64,000 nt of DNA from Burkholderia glumae LMG 2196 = ATCC 33617 (GCF_000960995.1 NZ_CP009433.1:1-64000); one strand, 5' to 3'. Positions 53,302 through 62,710 are shown, numbered from the stretch's first letter. The notes: a model not told the origin generated them from the sequence alone. Program-made: numbers and translations.

Positions 53302-54816
53302 GTGATCACGGTGGGCATATTGGCCAAGATCAGGCGGATGTATTTCCGCGAGAAGGTCCCGCTGCGCGAGATTGCGCGGCGTACGGGCCTGTCCCGAAAC
53401 ACGGTGCGCCGCTGGCTGCGGCAGACTGATGCCGTCGAGCCGAAGTATCCGAAGCGCGTCAGCCCGAGCGTCATCGACGACTGGGCCGCACAGCTGACAG
53501 GTTGGCTGCGTGCCGACAGTCATCGCCCAAAGCGTGACCGGCGCACCGCCCGGTTCATGTTCGAGGCGATCCGCGCCGAGGGTTACGCCGGCAGTTATGG
53601 CCGCGTGAGCGCATTCGTGAGGCGTTGGCACGAGGAGCAGGCTGAGGCGCCTCGCAGGAAGGCCTTCGTGCCGCTCGCCTTCGAACCCGGCGAAGCCTTC
53701 CAGTTTGACTGGAGCTGCGAATATGCGTTTGTTGGCGGGCTGCGGCGACGCTTGGAGGTCGCCCACGTCAAACTTAACTCCAGCCGGGCGTTCTGGCTGG
53801 TCGCCTATCCCACCCAGAGTCACGAGATGCTGTTCGACGCACACGCGCGCGCATTCGCCGCGTTCGGCGGCGTGCCCCGGCGCGGCATCTACGACAACAT
53901 GAAGACCGCCGTGGACAAGGTCGGCCGCGGCAAGGAGCGCGCGGTCAACGCGCGCTTCGAAGCAATGTGCAGTCACTACCTGTTCGAGCCAGAGTTCTGC
54001 AACCGTGCCGCCGGCTGGGAGAAAGGCATCGTCGAGAAGAACGTTCAGGACCGGCGACGTCAGATCTGGCACGAAGCAGCGCTACGGCGCTGGGAAACGC
54101 TGGAGATCCTAAACGAATGGGTCGCTGGTCAGTGTCGTGAGGCCTGGCAGATGCGGCACCCGCAGTGGCCCGAGCTGACAGTCGAGGACGTGCTGCAGGA
54201 CGAGCGCATCAGGCTGATGCCCAATCCACGGCCGTTCGACGGCTACATCGAGCAGACCCTGCGAGTCTCGTCGACCAGTCTGATTCACTTCCAGCGCAAC
54301 CGCTACAGCGTGCCCACCGAGTACACGAACCAGTTGGTGAGCGTGCGCTGCTATCCGGCATATCTCAGCGTCGTCGCCAACGCCCAGGAGATCGCACGCC
54401 ACGAACGCAGCTTCGAGCGGCACATGACCTTCTACGATTGGCGCCACTACGTCACGCTGGTCGAACGCAAACCCGGCGCACTGCGCAACGGCGCACCGTT
54501 CATCACGATGCCGCAGCCGCTGCAACTGCTGCAGCGGCATCTGCTGAAACACCCGGGCGGCGATCGCGTCATGACGCAGGTGCTCGCTGCGGTGCGCGAA
54601 CACGGGCTCGATGCGGTGCTGCTCGCCGTACAGGCTGCGCTGGATTCAGGACGCCCCAGCGCAGAGCACGTTCTGAACGTGCTGAGCCGGTTGAAGGCAC
54701 CCACCACGAGCACCAACCTCGCGACGACGAAACTCCAGCTTACCGAAGAGCCGGCCGCCGACGTGAGCCGCTACGAAACCCTGCGTGCCAACCCACCGGA
54801 GGACCGTCATGTCTAA
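53302..54816 (+). CDS. istA: IS21-family transposase IstA (copy 2)
   Basis: This 504-residue DDE transposase has an N-terminal helix-turn-helix (VPLREIARRTGLSRNTVRRW) and catalytic blocks FQFDWSCEYA (Asp), RGIYDNMKTAVD (Asp) and AGWEKGIVEKNV (Glu). The C-terminus is a Mu-like segment (QRNRYSVPTEYTN). Its stop overlaps the istB start. It belongs to a subgroup different from the IstA at 20727-22277. Confidence 0.94.
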   Translation: MITVGILAKIRRMYFREKVPLREIARRTGLSRNTVRRWLRQTDAVEPKYPKRVSPSVIDDWAAQLTGWLRADSHRPKRDRRTARFMFEAIRAEGYAGSYGRVSAFVRRWHEEQAEAPRRKAFVPLAFEPGEAFQFDWSCEYAFVGGLRRRLEVAHVKLNSSRAFWLVAYPTQSHEMLFDAHARAFAAFGGVPRRGIYDNMKTAVDKVGRGKERAVNARFEAMCSHYLFEPEFCNRAAGWEKGIVEKNVQDRRRQIWHEAALRRWETLEILNEWVAGQCREAWQMRHPQWPELTVEDVLQDERIRLMPNPRPFDGYIEQTLRVSSTSLIHFQRNRYSVPTEYTNQLVSVRCYPAYLSVVANAQEIARHERSFERHMTFYDWRHYVTLVERKPGALRNGAPFITMPQPLQLLQRHLLKHPGGDRVMTQVLAAVREHGLDAVLLAVQAALDSGRPSAEHVLNVLSRLKAPTTSTNLATTKLQLTEEPAADVSRYETLRANPPEDRHV

Positions 54817-55606
54817 CGACATCGCCGCCCAGCTCAAGGGGCTCAAACTGCATGGCATGGCGAGCACGTGGCCGGAGCTGCTGGCGCAGTCGCGTCACAC
54901 GGAGTTCAACCCGGAGCGCTTCATGAAGCAGCTGCTGATGGCTGAAACCGCCGAACGGCAGGTGCGCTCGATCGCCTACCAGATGACCGCCGCTCGCTTC
55001 CCGGCACACCGCGACCTGAAGGGCTTCGACTTCGCGCAGGCACACGTCGACGAAGCGCTGGTGCGCGAACTGAGCGAGCTGTCGTTCCTCGCAAGCGCGC
55101 ACAACGTCGTGTTCATCGGTGGTCCGGGCACCGGCAAGACGCACCTCGCCTCAGCGATCGGAATCGAAGCCGTACAGCGCCACGGCAAGCGCGTGCGCTA
55201 CTTCTCGACTGTCGAGCTGACCAACGCCTTGGAGCAGGAGAAGTCCATCGGAAAACAAGGCCAGATCGCCCACAAGCTGATGTACGTCGACCTGGTGATC
55301 CTCGACGAACTGGGCTATCTGCCGTTCAGCCAGACCGGCGGTGCATTGCTGTTCCATCTGCTCTCAAAGCTATACGAGCACACGAGCGTCGCGATCACGA
55401 CCAATCTCAGCTTCGGCGAGTGGGCGAGCGTGTTCGGGGACGCAAAGATGACGACGGCGCTGCTGGACCGCGTCACCCATCACTGCCACATCGTCGAAAC
55501 GGGCAATGAATCGTGGCGCTTCAGGACCAGTTCTGCCAAGGCAAAGACAACAAGAAAAAGAGCGGCAAAACCAGCGGGTAACGAAGAGTTATCCACACCG
55601 GAATAG
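54809..55606 (+). CDS. istB: IS21-family helper ATPase IstB (copy 2)
   Basis: From ATG 54809 (MSNDIAAQLKGLKLHGM) with GGAGG upstream, this AAA+ ATPase is about 265 residues. It has Walker A GGPGTGKTHLA, Walker B LVILDELGYLPFSQ and sensor AITTNLSFGEW. The eight-base overlap with istA suggests coupling. Confidence 0.95.
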   Translation: MSNDIAAQLKGLKLHGMASTWPELLAQSRHTEFNPERFMKQLLMAETAERQVRSIAYQMTAARFPAHRDLKGFDFAQAHVDEALVRELSELSFLASAHNVVFIGGPGTGKTHLASAIGIEAVQRHGKRVRYFSTVELTNALEQEKSIGKQGQIAHKLMYVDLVILDELGYLPFSQTGGALLFHLLSKLYEHTSVAITTNLSFGEWASVFGDAKMTTALLDRVTHHCHIVETGNESWRFRTSSAKAKTTRKRAAKPAGNEELSTPE

Positions 55607-55634
55607 ATGTACTACGCTGTCTCGGGGTGGGTCA

Positions 55635-56274
55635 GATTTAGATGAAATCGGTGGGTTAAGACTCGGTGGAAATCAACATCGTCGTCTACTACCAGGACCT
55701 TCACCGGTCTCGCAGCCGCTCTCGAGAACTTACGCCCGGAACAGATCCATGTGCGTTGACCGTTCATGTTGCCCTCGTGGCGGTGGAATCAACGCAGATC
55801 AGAAAAAAGTGTTCCCGTGGTGGCGCCAGTAAGACGCCGTCCTTGAAACGGGCGAAACCCGTCGGTACATATCGTTACGGTCGCAGCACGGTGGTCGACT
55901 CGTCGTCGCCCGGTTCGTCATTAGGGCCTGCAGGTTAAAAAGGGTCCCGAACGAGTATGAAAATTCATTTGCGCAGGATAACCAACTGTCCGATGCCACG
56001 AAATGATGCGCTTCGTCTCGACACCGCTCCGCCATGGGGAAAATTCTCATCCTTGTAATTCCGCATCTTTTAACGGTACGCCGCCTCGCGTTCTCTGAGG
56101 CGAACGATCCTGCAGGCCGCCTTCCGGGCCCCGGTGCGCGCGCCGCGTGGGCGCGGCACGGACATTGCGGATGGGTTCCTGCGAGCCGACCGCGGCCAAA
56201 GCGTTGACGTAGTTTGAGCCCGGTTGCGGCCGGGCGGTCGGCTCCGTCCTGTTCCATCTGCACAAGGAGGATTC
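55635..56274. other. Spacer with no supported gene
   Basis: No frame in this stretch resembles a protein with confidence. It holds the upstream region of the truncated catalase gene, whose ribosome site AAGGAGGATT is at 56263-56272. Parts may be decayed IS sequence. Confidence 0.5.
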
Positions 56275-56620
56275 ATGTTCAGCTACAACTCTCGGCTGCA
56301 ATACACAGTACGTGTTGCCACGCCTAATCCGGGCCTGGCCAACCTTCTGCTGGAACAGTTCGGCGGCCCCCAGGGGGAACTCGCTGCGGCGATGCGTTAC
56401 TTCACGCAGGCCGTCACCGAAGAGGATCCGGGCCGGAAGGACATGCTGTTCGACATCGCCACCGAAGAACTGAGCCACCTCGAAGTGATCGGGTCACTCG
56501 TCGCCATGCTCAACCGGGGCGCGAAGGGCGAGCTCGCAGAGGCCGTCGATACGCAGGCCGAGCTTTACCGGAAGTTGCAAGGCGCCGGCAACGATAGCCA
56601 CGTCACACAGGTGCTCTACC
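56275..56620 (+). pseudogene. Manganese catalase, N-terminal fragment
   Basis: ATG 56275 (MFSYNSRLQYTVRV) has a strong AAGGAGGA. About 115 residues match manganese-containing catalases: LEQFGGPQGELAAAMRYFTQA and ATEELSHLEVIGSLVAML, the first di-Mn ligand helices, then NDSHVTQVLY. After that the family sequence stops and the frame runs into antisense YciE sequence. Roughly the last 170 residues, including later metal ligands, are missing, so no enzyme activity is expected. Confidence 0.88.
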
Positions 56621-56818
56621 GCTGGTCTCGACCACCTGGTCGATACGCTCGATCTGGCCTTGCGTCTCCTCGAGATGAGCTTTGAACGCCTCGCTGAGCT
56701 CGGGCTCGCTAGCGGCGCGAGAGAGTTTCGCCAGCGCGCGCGTCAGCTGCTTTTCCGCGCTGTAAATGTCCGAGAGCATGTGAACGAACAGATCGTCGAC
56801 TGTCTTGCGTTGTGCCAT
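56603..56818 (-). pseudogene. YciE/YciF-family (DUF892) ferritin-like protein, C-terminally truncated
   Basis: ATG 56818 (MAQRKTVDDLFVHMLSDIYSA written as key blocks DLFVHMLSDIY, EKQLTRAL) with AGGAGC upstream. The first 67 residues match the stress-linked DUF892 family, and then the sequence is cut at about 56620 where it meets the catalase fragment tail to tail. The usual length is about 165 residues. Confidence 0.85.
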
Positions 56819-57055
56819 ATTGGGCTCCTTTGCCAGATGAATGGAGCACGAGTAGTTGCAAAACTTGTACCCGACGCTCGGGGGCCAAATAACGTGGCTT
56901 CACCGGCCTGTTCAGCCGCTCGAAGTGCAGAATTTACAGGAACATTCGTCCTTTACGAACGTCCAGCGCCGGGTGCCTCCATTTTTGATAACATTTTGGG
57001 AAGCGCTTCGTTGCATGCTGCGGCCAAGATTTGCTTCCCAGTGAGAGACTTTCCC

Positions 57056-58408
57056 ATGTCACATATTCTGGTGGTCGACGACGAAGAAGAAACCCGCCTA
57101 GCTCTCATGGCGCTCATTGGAGTGCGCGGGCTTAGCTGCTCCGCTGCGGGGACGCTTGTCGAGGCGCGCTCGCGTATCAGCGAGCGCCGGCCCACTTTGG
57201 CGCTCTGCGACCTGGTACTGCCCGACGGCAGCGGCATGACGCTATTTGACGAGTTGACAGCGATTGGCTGCGACGTGGTGATCACGACAGGCCACGCGTC
57301 ACTCGATTCAGCCATCCGTGCATTGCGGTCCGGCGCCTCTGATTACTTAGTTAAGCCAATTGATATGCAGCGAGTCGAGGCGATGCTCACGCGCAATTCA
57401 CGGCGCGCGTACCCCTCCGACCTGCTTGCGGATCTCGCGGACGAATGGCGCGAAACGGGGCGCTTCGGCCTGATGCTGGGCCGCTCGGAGCCCATGCTTG
57501 ACTTATACGGTGCAATCGCTCGCGTCGCGGCCACCGACGCGTCGGTGCTGCTGACGGGCGAATCAGGTACCGGTAAGGAGCTCGCCGCGCAAACGATTCA
57601 CGAGCGCAGCCTCCGCCACAGCGGCCCATTCGTAGCAATCAACTGCGGCGCCCTGCCCACCCAGCTGATCGAGAGTGAGATGTTCGGCCACGCACGTGGC
57701 AGCTTTACCGGCGCCGATCGCGAACATCGTGGCTTCTTCGAACGCGCGCACGGCGGAACGTTGTTCCTCGACGAGATAACCGAGATGCCGATCGATCTGC
57801 AGGTGCGGCTGCTGCGCGTACTGGAGACACGCCGCGTGCTGCGACTTGGTGGTTCGAGCGAGATCGACGTGGACGTGCGGATCGTGGCCGCGACCAACCG
57901 CGATCCGCTCGGCGCAATTGACGACGGCGAGCTGCGTCACGACCTGTATCACCGCATCAACGTCTTTCCGATTCCGCTGCCACCGCTGCGCGAGCGCGGC
58001 CGCGACGTAGTGCTGCTGGCTGAGGCTTTCCTTGCTCGATTCAACGAAGCAATGAGCCGCGCGCTGCGGTTTTCGGAAGACGCGAAGGAGGCGCTAACGA
58101 GGCACCACTGGCCAGGCAACGTACGAGAACTGCGCAATCTCGTGCAGAGGGCCGTGATCTTCGCCGAGGGAGAGAGCATCGACACGCTTCCGGTGCCGAT
58201 TCTTGAAGCGGCGTGGGACACAACGTACACGGCGGGCGAAACCGTGTCGGTGGAATTTGGCATGCCTCTGGAAGAGCTCGACCGCCGCCTGATAGCCGCG
58301 ACCCTCGCGCGCTGTGGGGGCGTGAAGGCGCATGCCGCGAAAATGCTCGAGGTCAGCCTGAAGACCGTCTACAACCGCTTGGGTGAAGTACCGGAAAAAG
58401 GCATCTAG
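57056..58408 (+). CDS. NtrC-family sigma-54-dependent response regulator
   Basis: This 450-residue protein has an N-terminal receiver domain with acidic pocket DDEEE, phospho-acceptor Asp in LALCDLVLPDGSG, Thr in VITTGHAS and Lys in YLVKPID. The central AAA+ domain has Walker A GESGTGKE, the sigma-54 loop as GSFTGA instead of the common GAFTGA, Walker B GGTLFLDEI and arginine finger region. A C-terminal Fis-type helix-turn-helix follows (GGVKAHAAKMLEVSLKTVYNRL). No histidine kinase gene is adjacent, so its partner is either elsewhere or lost. The targets are unknown. Confidence 0.93.
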   Translation: MSHILVVDDEEETRLALMALIGVRGLSCSAAGTLVEARSRISERRPTLALCDLVLPDGSGMTLFDELTAIGCDVVITTGHASLDSAIRALRSGASDYLVKPIDMQRVEAMLTRNSRRAYPSDLLADLADEWRETGRFGLMLGRSEPMLDLYGAIARVAATDASVLLTGESGTGKELAAQTIHERSLRHSGPFVAINCGALPTQLIESEMFGHARGSFTGADREHRGFFERAHGGTLFLDEITEMPIDLQVRLLRVLETRRVLRLGGSSEIDVDVRIVAATNRDPLGAIDDGELRHDLYHRINVFPIPLPPLRERGRDVVLLAEAFLARFNEAMSRALRFSEDAKEALTRHHWPGNVRELRNLVQRAVIFAEGESIDTLPVPILEAAWDTTYTAGETVSVEFGMPLEELDRRLIAATLARCGGVKAHAAKMLEVSLKTVYNRLGEVPEKGI

Positions 58409-58671
58409 GGAGGGTCGGTACAAGGCGGCGCTCGCGCCAAATCCTGGTCCGCCTGCATGAATGAAAAACCGATGCAGCGCGGCGCGAGCTTCGGGTCAAC
58501 GGTGACGGGAATAGGGTTGGTCGAATCCTCTCTCGGTCGGTGGTCATCGCTAAGAGATGGTTTCAAAAAGAGTCCAAGGGCTGTTAGCTTTTTCAGCATT
58601 CTGTAATGGGATGGTCACCCCCACCTCTCAGCGAGTAGGCTGCTGAGAACTTTCCTCGGGAGGTCATTGCC
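58409..58671. other. Spacer between the NtrC-type regulator and IS110 remnant
   Basis: No supported gene. It ends with a ribosome-site-like CGGGAGG at 58658-58664 in front of the IS110 start codon. Confidence 0.45.
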
Positions 58672-58720
58672 ATGGACAGCGTCACGATGATTGGAATTGA
58701 TTTGGGCAAGCATTCTTTCC
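58672..58720 (+). pseudogene. IS110-family transposase, N-terminal stump
   Basis: ATG 58672 reads MDSVTMIGIDLGKHSF, the typical first strand of an IS110 DEDD domain, before IS6 begins at 58721. No continuation is found after IS6, so the rest was deleted. Confidence 0.75.
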
Positions 58721-59548
58721 GGCGCTGTCACGTTAGCGGAGTATGTTCACACCGGGCGCAAGCTTGACCCGCACGTTTCATGCGGCAGACGGATTCTGGG
58801 TGACCTCGGTCAATTCACGCCACGTCGAGAAGCGTACGGCAAGGTGTTTGCGATAAAGCGAGGCACGCAGCAGATGCCGCTTCAGGGCGAAGTGCTGGCG
58901 GATCGGCCCGAAGCTCGCGAGGAACGCCTGAGTGCGTGTCGGGTCGCGAAACCCCCGCATGCGTCGCTCGCGTTCGCGGGTCGGCTGATGGCTGTTCTCG
59001 GCGCGGTTGTTTAAACGGGCTGCGGCCTTCACGAACACGTGCTTGACGTTGGCGAGCTCCGGGATGTCAGCCTTGGCAGCCGGGTAGCTACGTAGCTGGT
59101 CTGTGACGATCTTGCGCGGCGCCGGAAAGGAACGCAGCACACGCTGGAAAAAGCGCTTCGCTGCGGTCTTGTCACGCTGCTTCTGTAGAAGAATATCCAG
59201 CTCGGCACCGTGTTCGTCAACCGCCCGCCACAGCAGCCAGGGCTCGCCACGCAGATTCATGAACATCTCGTCCAGATGCCAGGTACGGCCCGGCTTTCGT
59301 CGCGCTGCCTTGGCCTGCCGGGCGAAGGTAGCGCCGAATTTGTCGCACCACCGGCGAATCGTCTCGTAGCTGACGATCACGCTGCGCTCGAATAGCAGTT
59401 CCTCAATGTCACGTAGGCTCAACTGGAAGCGGAAATACCAGCGCACCGCCTGGCTGATGATCGCTGCGGGAAATCGATGGCCGTGGTAGAGCGATTTTGG
59501 TTTCATTGGCTCATCTTACGCGACCATACCCGCCAACGTGACAGCGCC
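58721..59548 (-). mobile_element. IS6-family element
   Basis: Inverted ends GGCGCTGTCACGTT (58721) and AACGTGACAGCGCC (to 59548) enclose one transposase gene, 828 bases in total, as usual for IS26-like elements. No 8-bp duplication is seen, consistent with a replicative deletion having removed the IS110 remainder. Confidence 0.9.
58778..59506 (-). CDS. IS6-family transposase
   Basis: This 242-residue DDE transposase has a helix-turn-helix start (LYHGHRFPAAIISQAVRWYF) and catalytic blocks TWHLDEMFM (Asp), IVTDQLRSY (Asp) and NRAENSHQPTRERERRMRGF (Glu). It is complete. IS6 elements act by replicative transposition and commonly drive deletions and cointegrates. Confidence 0.95.
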   Translation of the reverse strand: MKPKSLYHGHRFPAAIISQAVRWYFRFQLSLRDIEELLFERSVIVSYETIRRWCDKFGATFARQAKAARRKPGRTWHLDEMFMNLRGEPWLLWRAVDEHGAELDILLQKQRDKTAAKRFFQRVLRSFPAPRKIVTDQLRSYPAAKADIPELANVKHVFVKAAARLNNRAENSHQPTRERERRMRGFRDPTRTQAFLASFGPIRQHFALKRHLLRASLYRKHLAVRFSTWRELTEVTQNPSAA

Positions 59549-59551
59549 GGA

Positions 59552-60001
59552 TTAATCGTCTGGATTGATGCGACCTAAATCCCGAATCGGGTCATAAAAA
59601 TAAGAGGACATGCTTGCATAACGATGCGGCTTGGGAGGAAGCGACACGCTTATGTCAATCCTTTCGATGCCGCGTTTTATGGTGTAGGAAACGGATCGGG
59701 TGCAAATGAAGAGATAATTTCCTTGCGGGCACGGATATCGTTTTTCACCGGCCGGCAGCCATGCCTCGCGCAGCCTTATTTCGGTCAATTCATTGTCCGC
59801 GGAGTAATGCGCCAGCGTCGTCACCCTGAGCGTATCCTCGGAATTGACCATCATCATGATCGAGCGCGAGGCCGCGGCAAAGCTGATGGCGATGATGGCG
59901 AGTGCGATCAGCGTCTCGATGAGGGTGAATCCGGGTTCCGAAGATTTGCCGAGGCAAGATCCCCCCCTGGTGCTGGTTGGCTTGACAGGTCGAGTCGTCA
60001 T
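59552..60001 (-). CDS. gspI: Type II secretion minor pseudopilin GspI-like
   Basis: This protein of about 149 residues has the prepilin signature PG-FTLIETLIALAIIAISF (cleavage after Gly, methylated Phe, Glu at +5). A C-terminal domain typical of minor pseudopilins follows (HYSADNELTEIRL, the GspI-type ADNxL motif). ATG 60001 is chosen over upstream ATGs because it leaves a short basic leader. No other gsp gene is present in the window, so it is isolated, probably cut off from its operon by the IS6 insertion directly downstream. Confidence 0.8.
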   Translation of the reverse strand: MTTRPVKPTSTRGGSCLGKSSEPGFTLIETLIALAIIAISFAAASRSIMMMVNSEDTLRVTTLAHYSADNELTEIRLREAWLPAGEKRYPCPQGNYLFICTRSVSYTIKRGIERIDISVSLPPKPHRYASMSSYFYDPIRDLGRINPDD

Positions 60002-60081
60002 AGTCGGCCGATGAAAAAATAACGCCCGGCGATGCATCGCCACCGGACGTGCGGGAAAGCCTGCCGGCGGCACCCCCTCGG

Positions 60082-60130
60082 CCGAGGAGTTGAACTGGCT
60101 CGGCCAGGCCGGGCGCAGTCAACTCCTCGG
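60082..60130. repeat. 12-bp perfect inverted repeat between gspI-like and secreted-protein genes
   Basis: CCGAGGAGTTGA (60082-60093) and TCAACTCCTCGG (60119-60130) could form a stem with a GC-rich 25-base loop. There is no T-run, so it is not a standard intrinsic terminator. It could stabilise mRNA ends or act as a regulatory hairpin. Confidence 0.6.
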
Positions 60131-60146
60131 GCGCTATCCGATCAGG

Positions 60147-60824
60147 TCAACACCTCACGTAGACCGGCTTGATGTCGCCGTCCGCCATCCCGTTGGGCAG
60201 CGTGCGCGGCGTCAGCACCGTGACGTTGCTTGCACCTTGGTACGGGTAGTACCAGAAGAAATGGCCATACATTCTGCTGCCATAATGAACCTCGAGCCAG
60301 CCATGCGAGCGGCGGTACTTCGGAACAAAGGTCAGCCACGCCTTCTGCCCCGGCGGAACATTCAGCGTATAGGTTTGCATTGCCGTGCTTGTCGTGCCAG
60401 TGGTGTACGTGGTCGAGCTACCGCTCTGACCGTCGAGACCTAAAGTCGCGGCGACACCGTCCGAGAAGCCCCCGCTCAACGACCAGCCGCTGCTGGAGTT
60501 GGTTTCGCGCGCCACGCTTGCCGAGGTCGAGTAAGACCAGCTTGCGCTTTCGGAGTTGGTCGTCGTCCCGTGACAGTTGTAGTATTCAGTGCTGACCTGA
60601 CTGGCACGGCCTTCGCTGAAATCATGACTCACTTCGTGCCAGATGCATTTGTCCGGTTTCGTTCCACCATTTCCTCCCAGACAGTCGCCCTGGGCATCCG
60701 GACTGGTATTGTTGTCTGGCCAAAGAGGGGAGCGCCAGATTCCGTTGTAGGAAGCATAGGCGGCTCCGCCAATCGAGACGTTGAGAATGGTAAGCAACAA
60801 GATTGCCAATGATTTATGTTTCAT
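60147..60824 (-). CDS. Secreted Ser/Thr-rich protein, candidate beta-pore-forming toxin
   Basis: ATG 60824 (MKHKSLAILLLTILN) follows a strong GGGGGAA. It has a clear Sec signal peptide ending AAYA-S. The mature protein of about 200 residues has four cysteines and a central run of alternating Ser/Thr and hydrophobic residues (SESASWSYSTSASVARE, then TTYTTGTTSTAMQTYTLNV) around a glycine-rich turn. The C-terminal part is aromatic (HGWLEVHYG, HFFWYYPY). This pattern is like the amphipathic insertion hairpin of aerolysin-type toxins, but no named family is certain. The neighbouring gspI gene hints that it may leave the cell by type II secretion. Confidence 0.6.
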   Translation of the reverse strand: MKHKSLAILLLTILNVSIGGAAYASYNGIWRSPLWPDNNTSPDAQGDCLGGNGGTKPDKCIWHEVSHDFSEGRASQVSTEYYNCHGTTTNSESASWSYSTSASVARETNSSSGWSLSGGFSDGVAATLGLDGQSGSSTTYTTGTTSTAMQTYTLNVPPGQKAWLTFVPKYRRSHGWLEVHYGSRMYGHFFWYYPYQGASNVTVLTPRTLPNGMADGDIKPVYVRC

Positions 60825-61200
60825 GCTTTCCCCCGGCATAAATTTCTATGTTAAAAAGACAAGTAATATTCGATATATTTGATTTTTATTGCACCTCCTT
60901 TGCTAATTGATTGCTGAGCTAGACTTGCTGAATCAACCAACCATTCGGGTTATGTCATATTTGTGACGTTGATTTTGTGTTGTCGAACGACCTCTCGGCA
61001 TGCGTGGAATTTATCAAATTCAACAAAACAGGTTAATTTTATTTGACTATTGAAATTAAGCCTCAATAGTTCTTGCTTTTATTAAGTTATGTTTAATGCT
61101 AACCAAATAAAAAAGTAATTTGTAATTTTTAGCTAATGTTTTTTAACATTCTCACAAGTACCGGTGTTTACGGCAGGGCGCAGCTATCGTTCCGGGCGGA
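60825..61200. other. AT-rich upstream region of the secreted-protein gene
   Basis: About 375 bases rich in A and T runs with no gene. It presumably carries the promoter for the minus-strand secreted protein. The composition contrast with both sides suggests imported DNA, similar to 17222-17946. Confidence 0.55.
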
Positions 61201-62075
61201 GTTAAGAGTCGCTAACACAAGTCATCCACGAATCTGGAGCAGATGACGGCGGCAGCCAGGACAAGCAGAGCGGTATGAATATCGAGGCGTCGTTCGAAGC
61301 GAATTCGGAGCTTGCCGAATCCGGCGAACCAGGCATGCGTACGCTCGACGACCCAACGATGCCTGCCCAGCCGTTCGCTGCTTTCGATACCGCGGCGTGC
61401 GATACGAGCCTTGATGCCGCGCTGTCTCAGATAACGTCGGCAACGCCCGAAGTCATACCCTTTGTCAGCGTGCAGTTTGCTCGGGCGCTTGCGTGGCGGA
61501 CCGTTCAGCCCGGGTACCGCAGGAATGGCATCGAGCGTGGACTCGAATGCCATCGAATCGTGGCGGTTGGCTCCCGTGATCGTGACGGCCAGAGGAATGC
61601 CGCGTGCATCTACGACGATGTGTCGCTTCGATCCGAGCTTGCCGCGGTCGGTCGGGTTGGGGCCGGTTTCCTGGCCCCCCGGGGGCTGGAGACGCTGGCT
61701 CCATCGAGGCTGGCGCGTTCCCAATCGATCTGGTCGTGCTCACGCAGCCGACGCAGCATCGCCAGATGCAGCCGGCGCCATACACCGGCCGCTTGTCAGT
61801 CTCGCAGACGTCGCCAACACGTCATGCCACTGCCGAAGCCCAGTTCTTGCGGGAGGTCTTCCCACGGGGTACCGGTTTGCAGCACATACAGGATGCCGTT
61901 GAGCGCAGCTCGGTCATCGACCGTGCGCCGCCGTCCGCCCTTGGGCGATGGGGTGAATTCCGGAATCAGCGGTTTCAGCTCCACCCACAACTCGTTGCTG
62001 ATTTTGCGTCTTGCCATATCGCAGACGATACGATTTCTGCTACGTCATGTCTAGGTTATGTTAGCGGCTCTTAAC
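61201..62075 (-). mobile_element. IS5-family element, second type
   Basis: Inverted ends GTTAAGAGTCGCTAACA (61201) and TGTTAGCGGCTCTTAAC (to 62075) enclose a transposase in two frames. Confidence 0.88.
61212..62017 (-). CDS. IS5-family transposase in two frames
   Basis: The first frame from ATG 62017 (MARRKISNELWVELKPL) holds the N-terminal DUF4096-type domain. The second, in the -1 frame, holds KRHIVVDARGI, HADKGYDFG (Asp) and VVERTHAW (Glu), ending at 61212. The switch lies near a G6/C6 run around 61675-61682, suited to programmed -1 frameshifting. About 265 residues combined. Confidence 0.85.
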
Positions 62076-62197
62076 GGCAGAAAACGAGGAATGACCCTGC
62101 CCGCTTTCTTCGAACCGTTTCAATCTTGGAAAACGGCCGCAGCAGACAGACTGGTAACGTACCTACGGGTCCCCGATGAGCGAGTTCGGTCGCCTCG

Positions 62198-62623
62198 TCA
62201 CGCTTGATCAGGAATCGCTGATCGTCCGGCCTGCGCGACTTGTTTCGCGCGCTCCTGCGCATCCAGATATCGATGGCTCGGAACACCGAGCAGTTGTTGG
62301 TCGTGCAGCGCCAGGATCTGCTCGATCGCCTTACGCGCGATCGTCTCCAGCGTGAGGCCTCCCTCGCCCAGTTGCCCGAAGCAGGCTTCCAACGCCGCTT
62401 CGGCCAGACGAAACCGCGCGGTCGACACCGCTTCCCGCTCCTCGGGTAACGCCAACAAATAGGTGACCTCCACCACGTTGAGAAGAATCGCAAGCTGAGC
62501 CGGTTCGGCACGCTGGTCGAGCAACAGGGACCACGCCACGTGATGCCGCAGTTGTTGCTGCCGTACCAACGCAGACGGTAACGGCAACAGGTGCGTCTTG
62601 GTCAAGGGGCGGCGTCGTCTCAT
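62198..62623 (-). CDS. Hypothetical protein of about 141 residues
   Basis: The product starts MRRRRPLTKTHLLPLPSALV and is helical (LLDQRAEPAQLAILLNVVEVTYLL, ALEACFGQLGEGGLTLETIA, SHRYLDAQERAKQVAQAG). It resembles short uncharacterised proteins frequent on beta-proteobacterial plasmids and islands. The end of the gene is similar in DNA to a remnant at 49420-49540. It lies just beside the inverted recombinase copy. Confidence 0.6.
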   Translation of the reverse strand: MRRRRPLTKTHLLPLPSALVRQQQLRHHVAWSLLLDQRAEPAQLAILLNVVEVTYLLALPEEREAVSTARFRLAEAALEACFGQLGEGGLTLETIARKAIEQILALHDQQLLGVPSHRYLDAQERAKQVAQAGRSAIPDQA

Positions 62624-62710
62624 CGGGTTCGGATAACGATGTCAAGATATTGCTGGGGGCGCCGGGGCCGTCGAGTTTTTGTCCAGACCAGCGCGCCGGC
62701 CGCTCGCTTA

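Larger units (their letters stand above)
53217..55634 (+). mobile_element. IS21-family element, copy 2 (different type from copy 1)
   Basis: Ends are TGACCCAC at 53217 and GTGGGTCA at 55627-55634, with further TGACCCAC/GTGGGTT repeats just inside. istA and istB are intact and overlap by eight bases. Confidence 0.82.
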
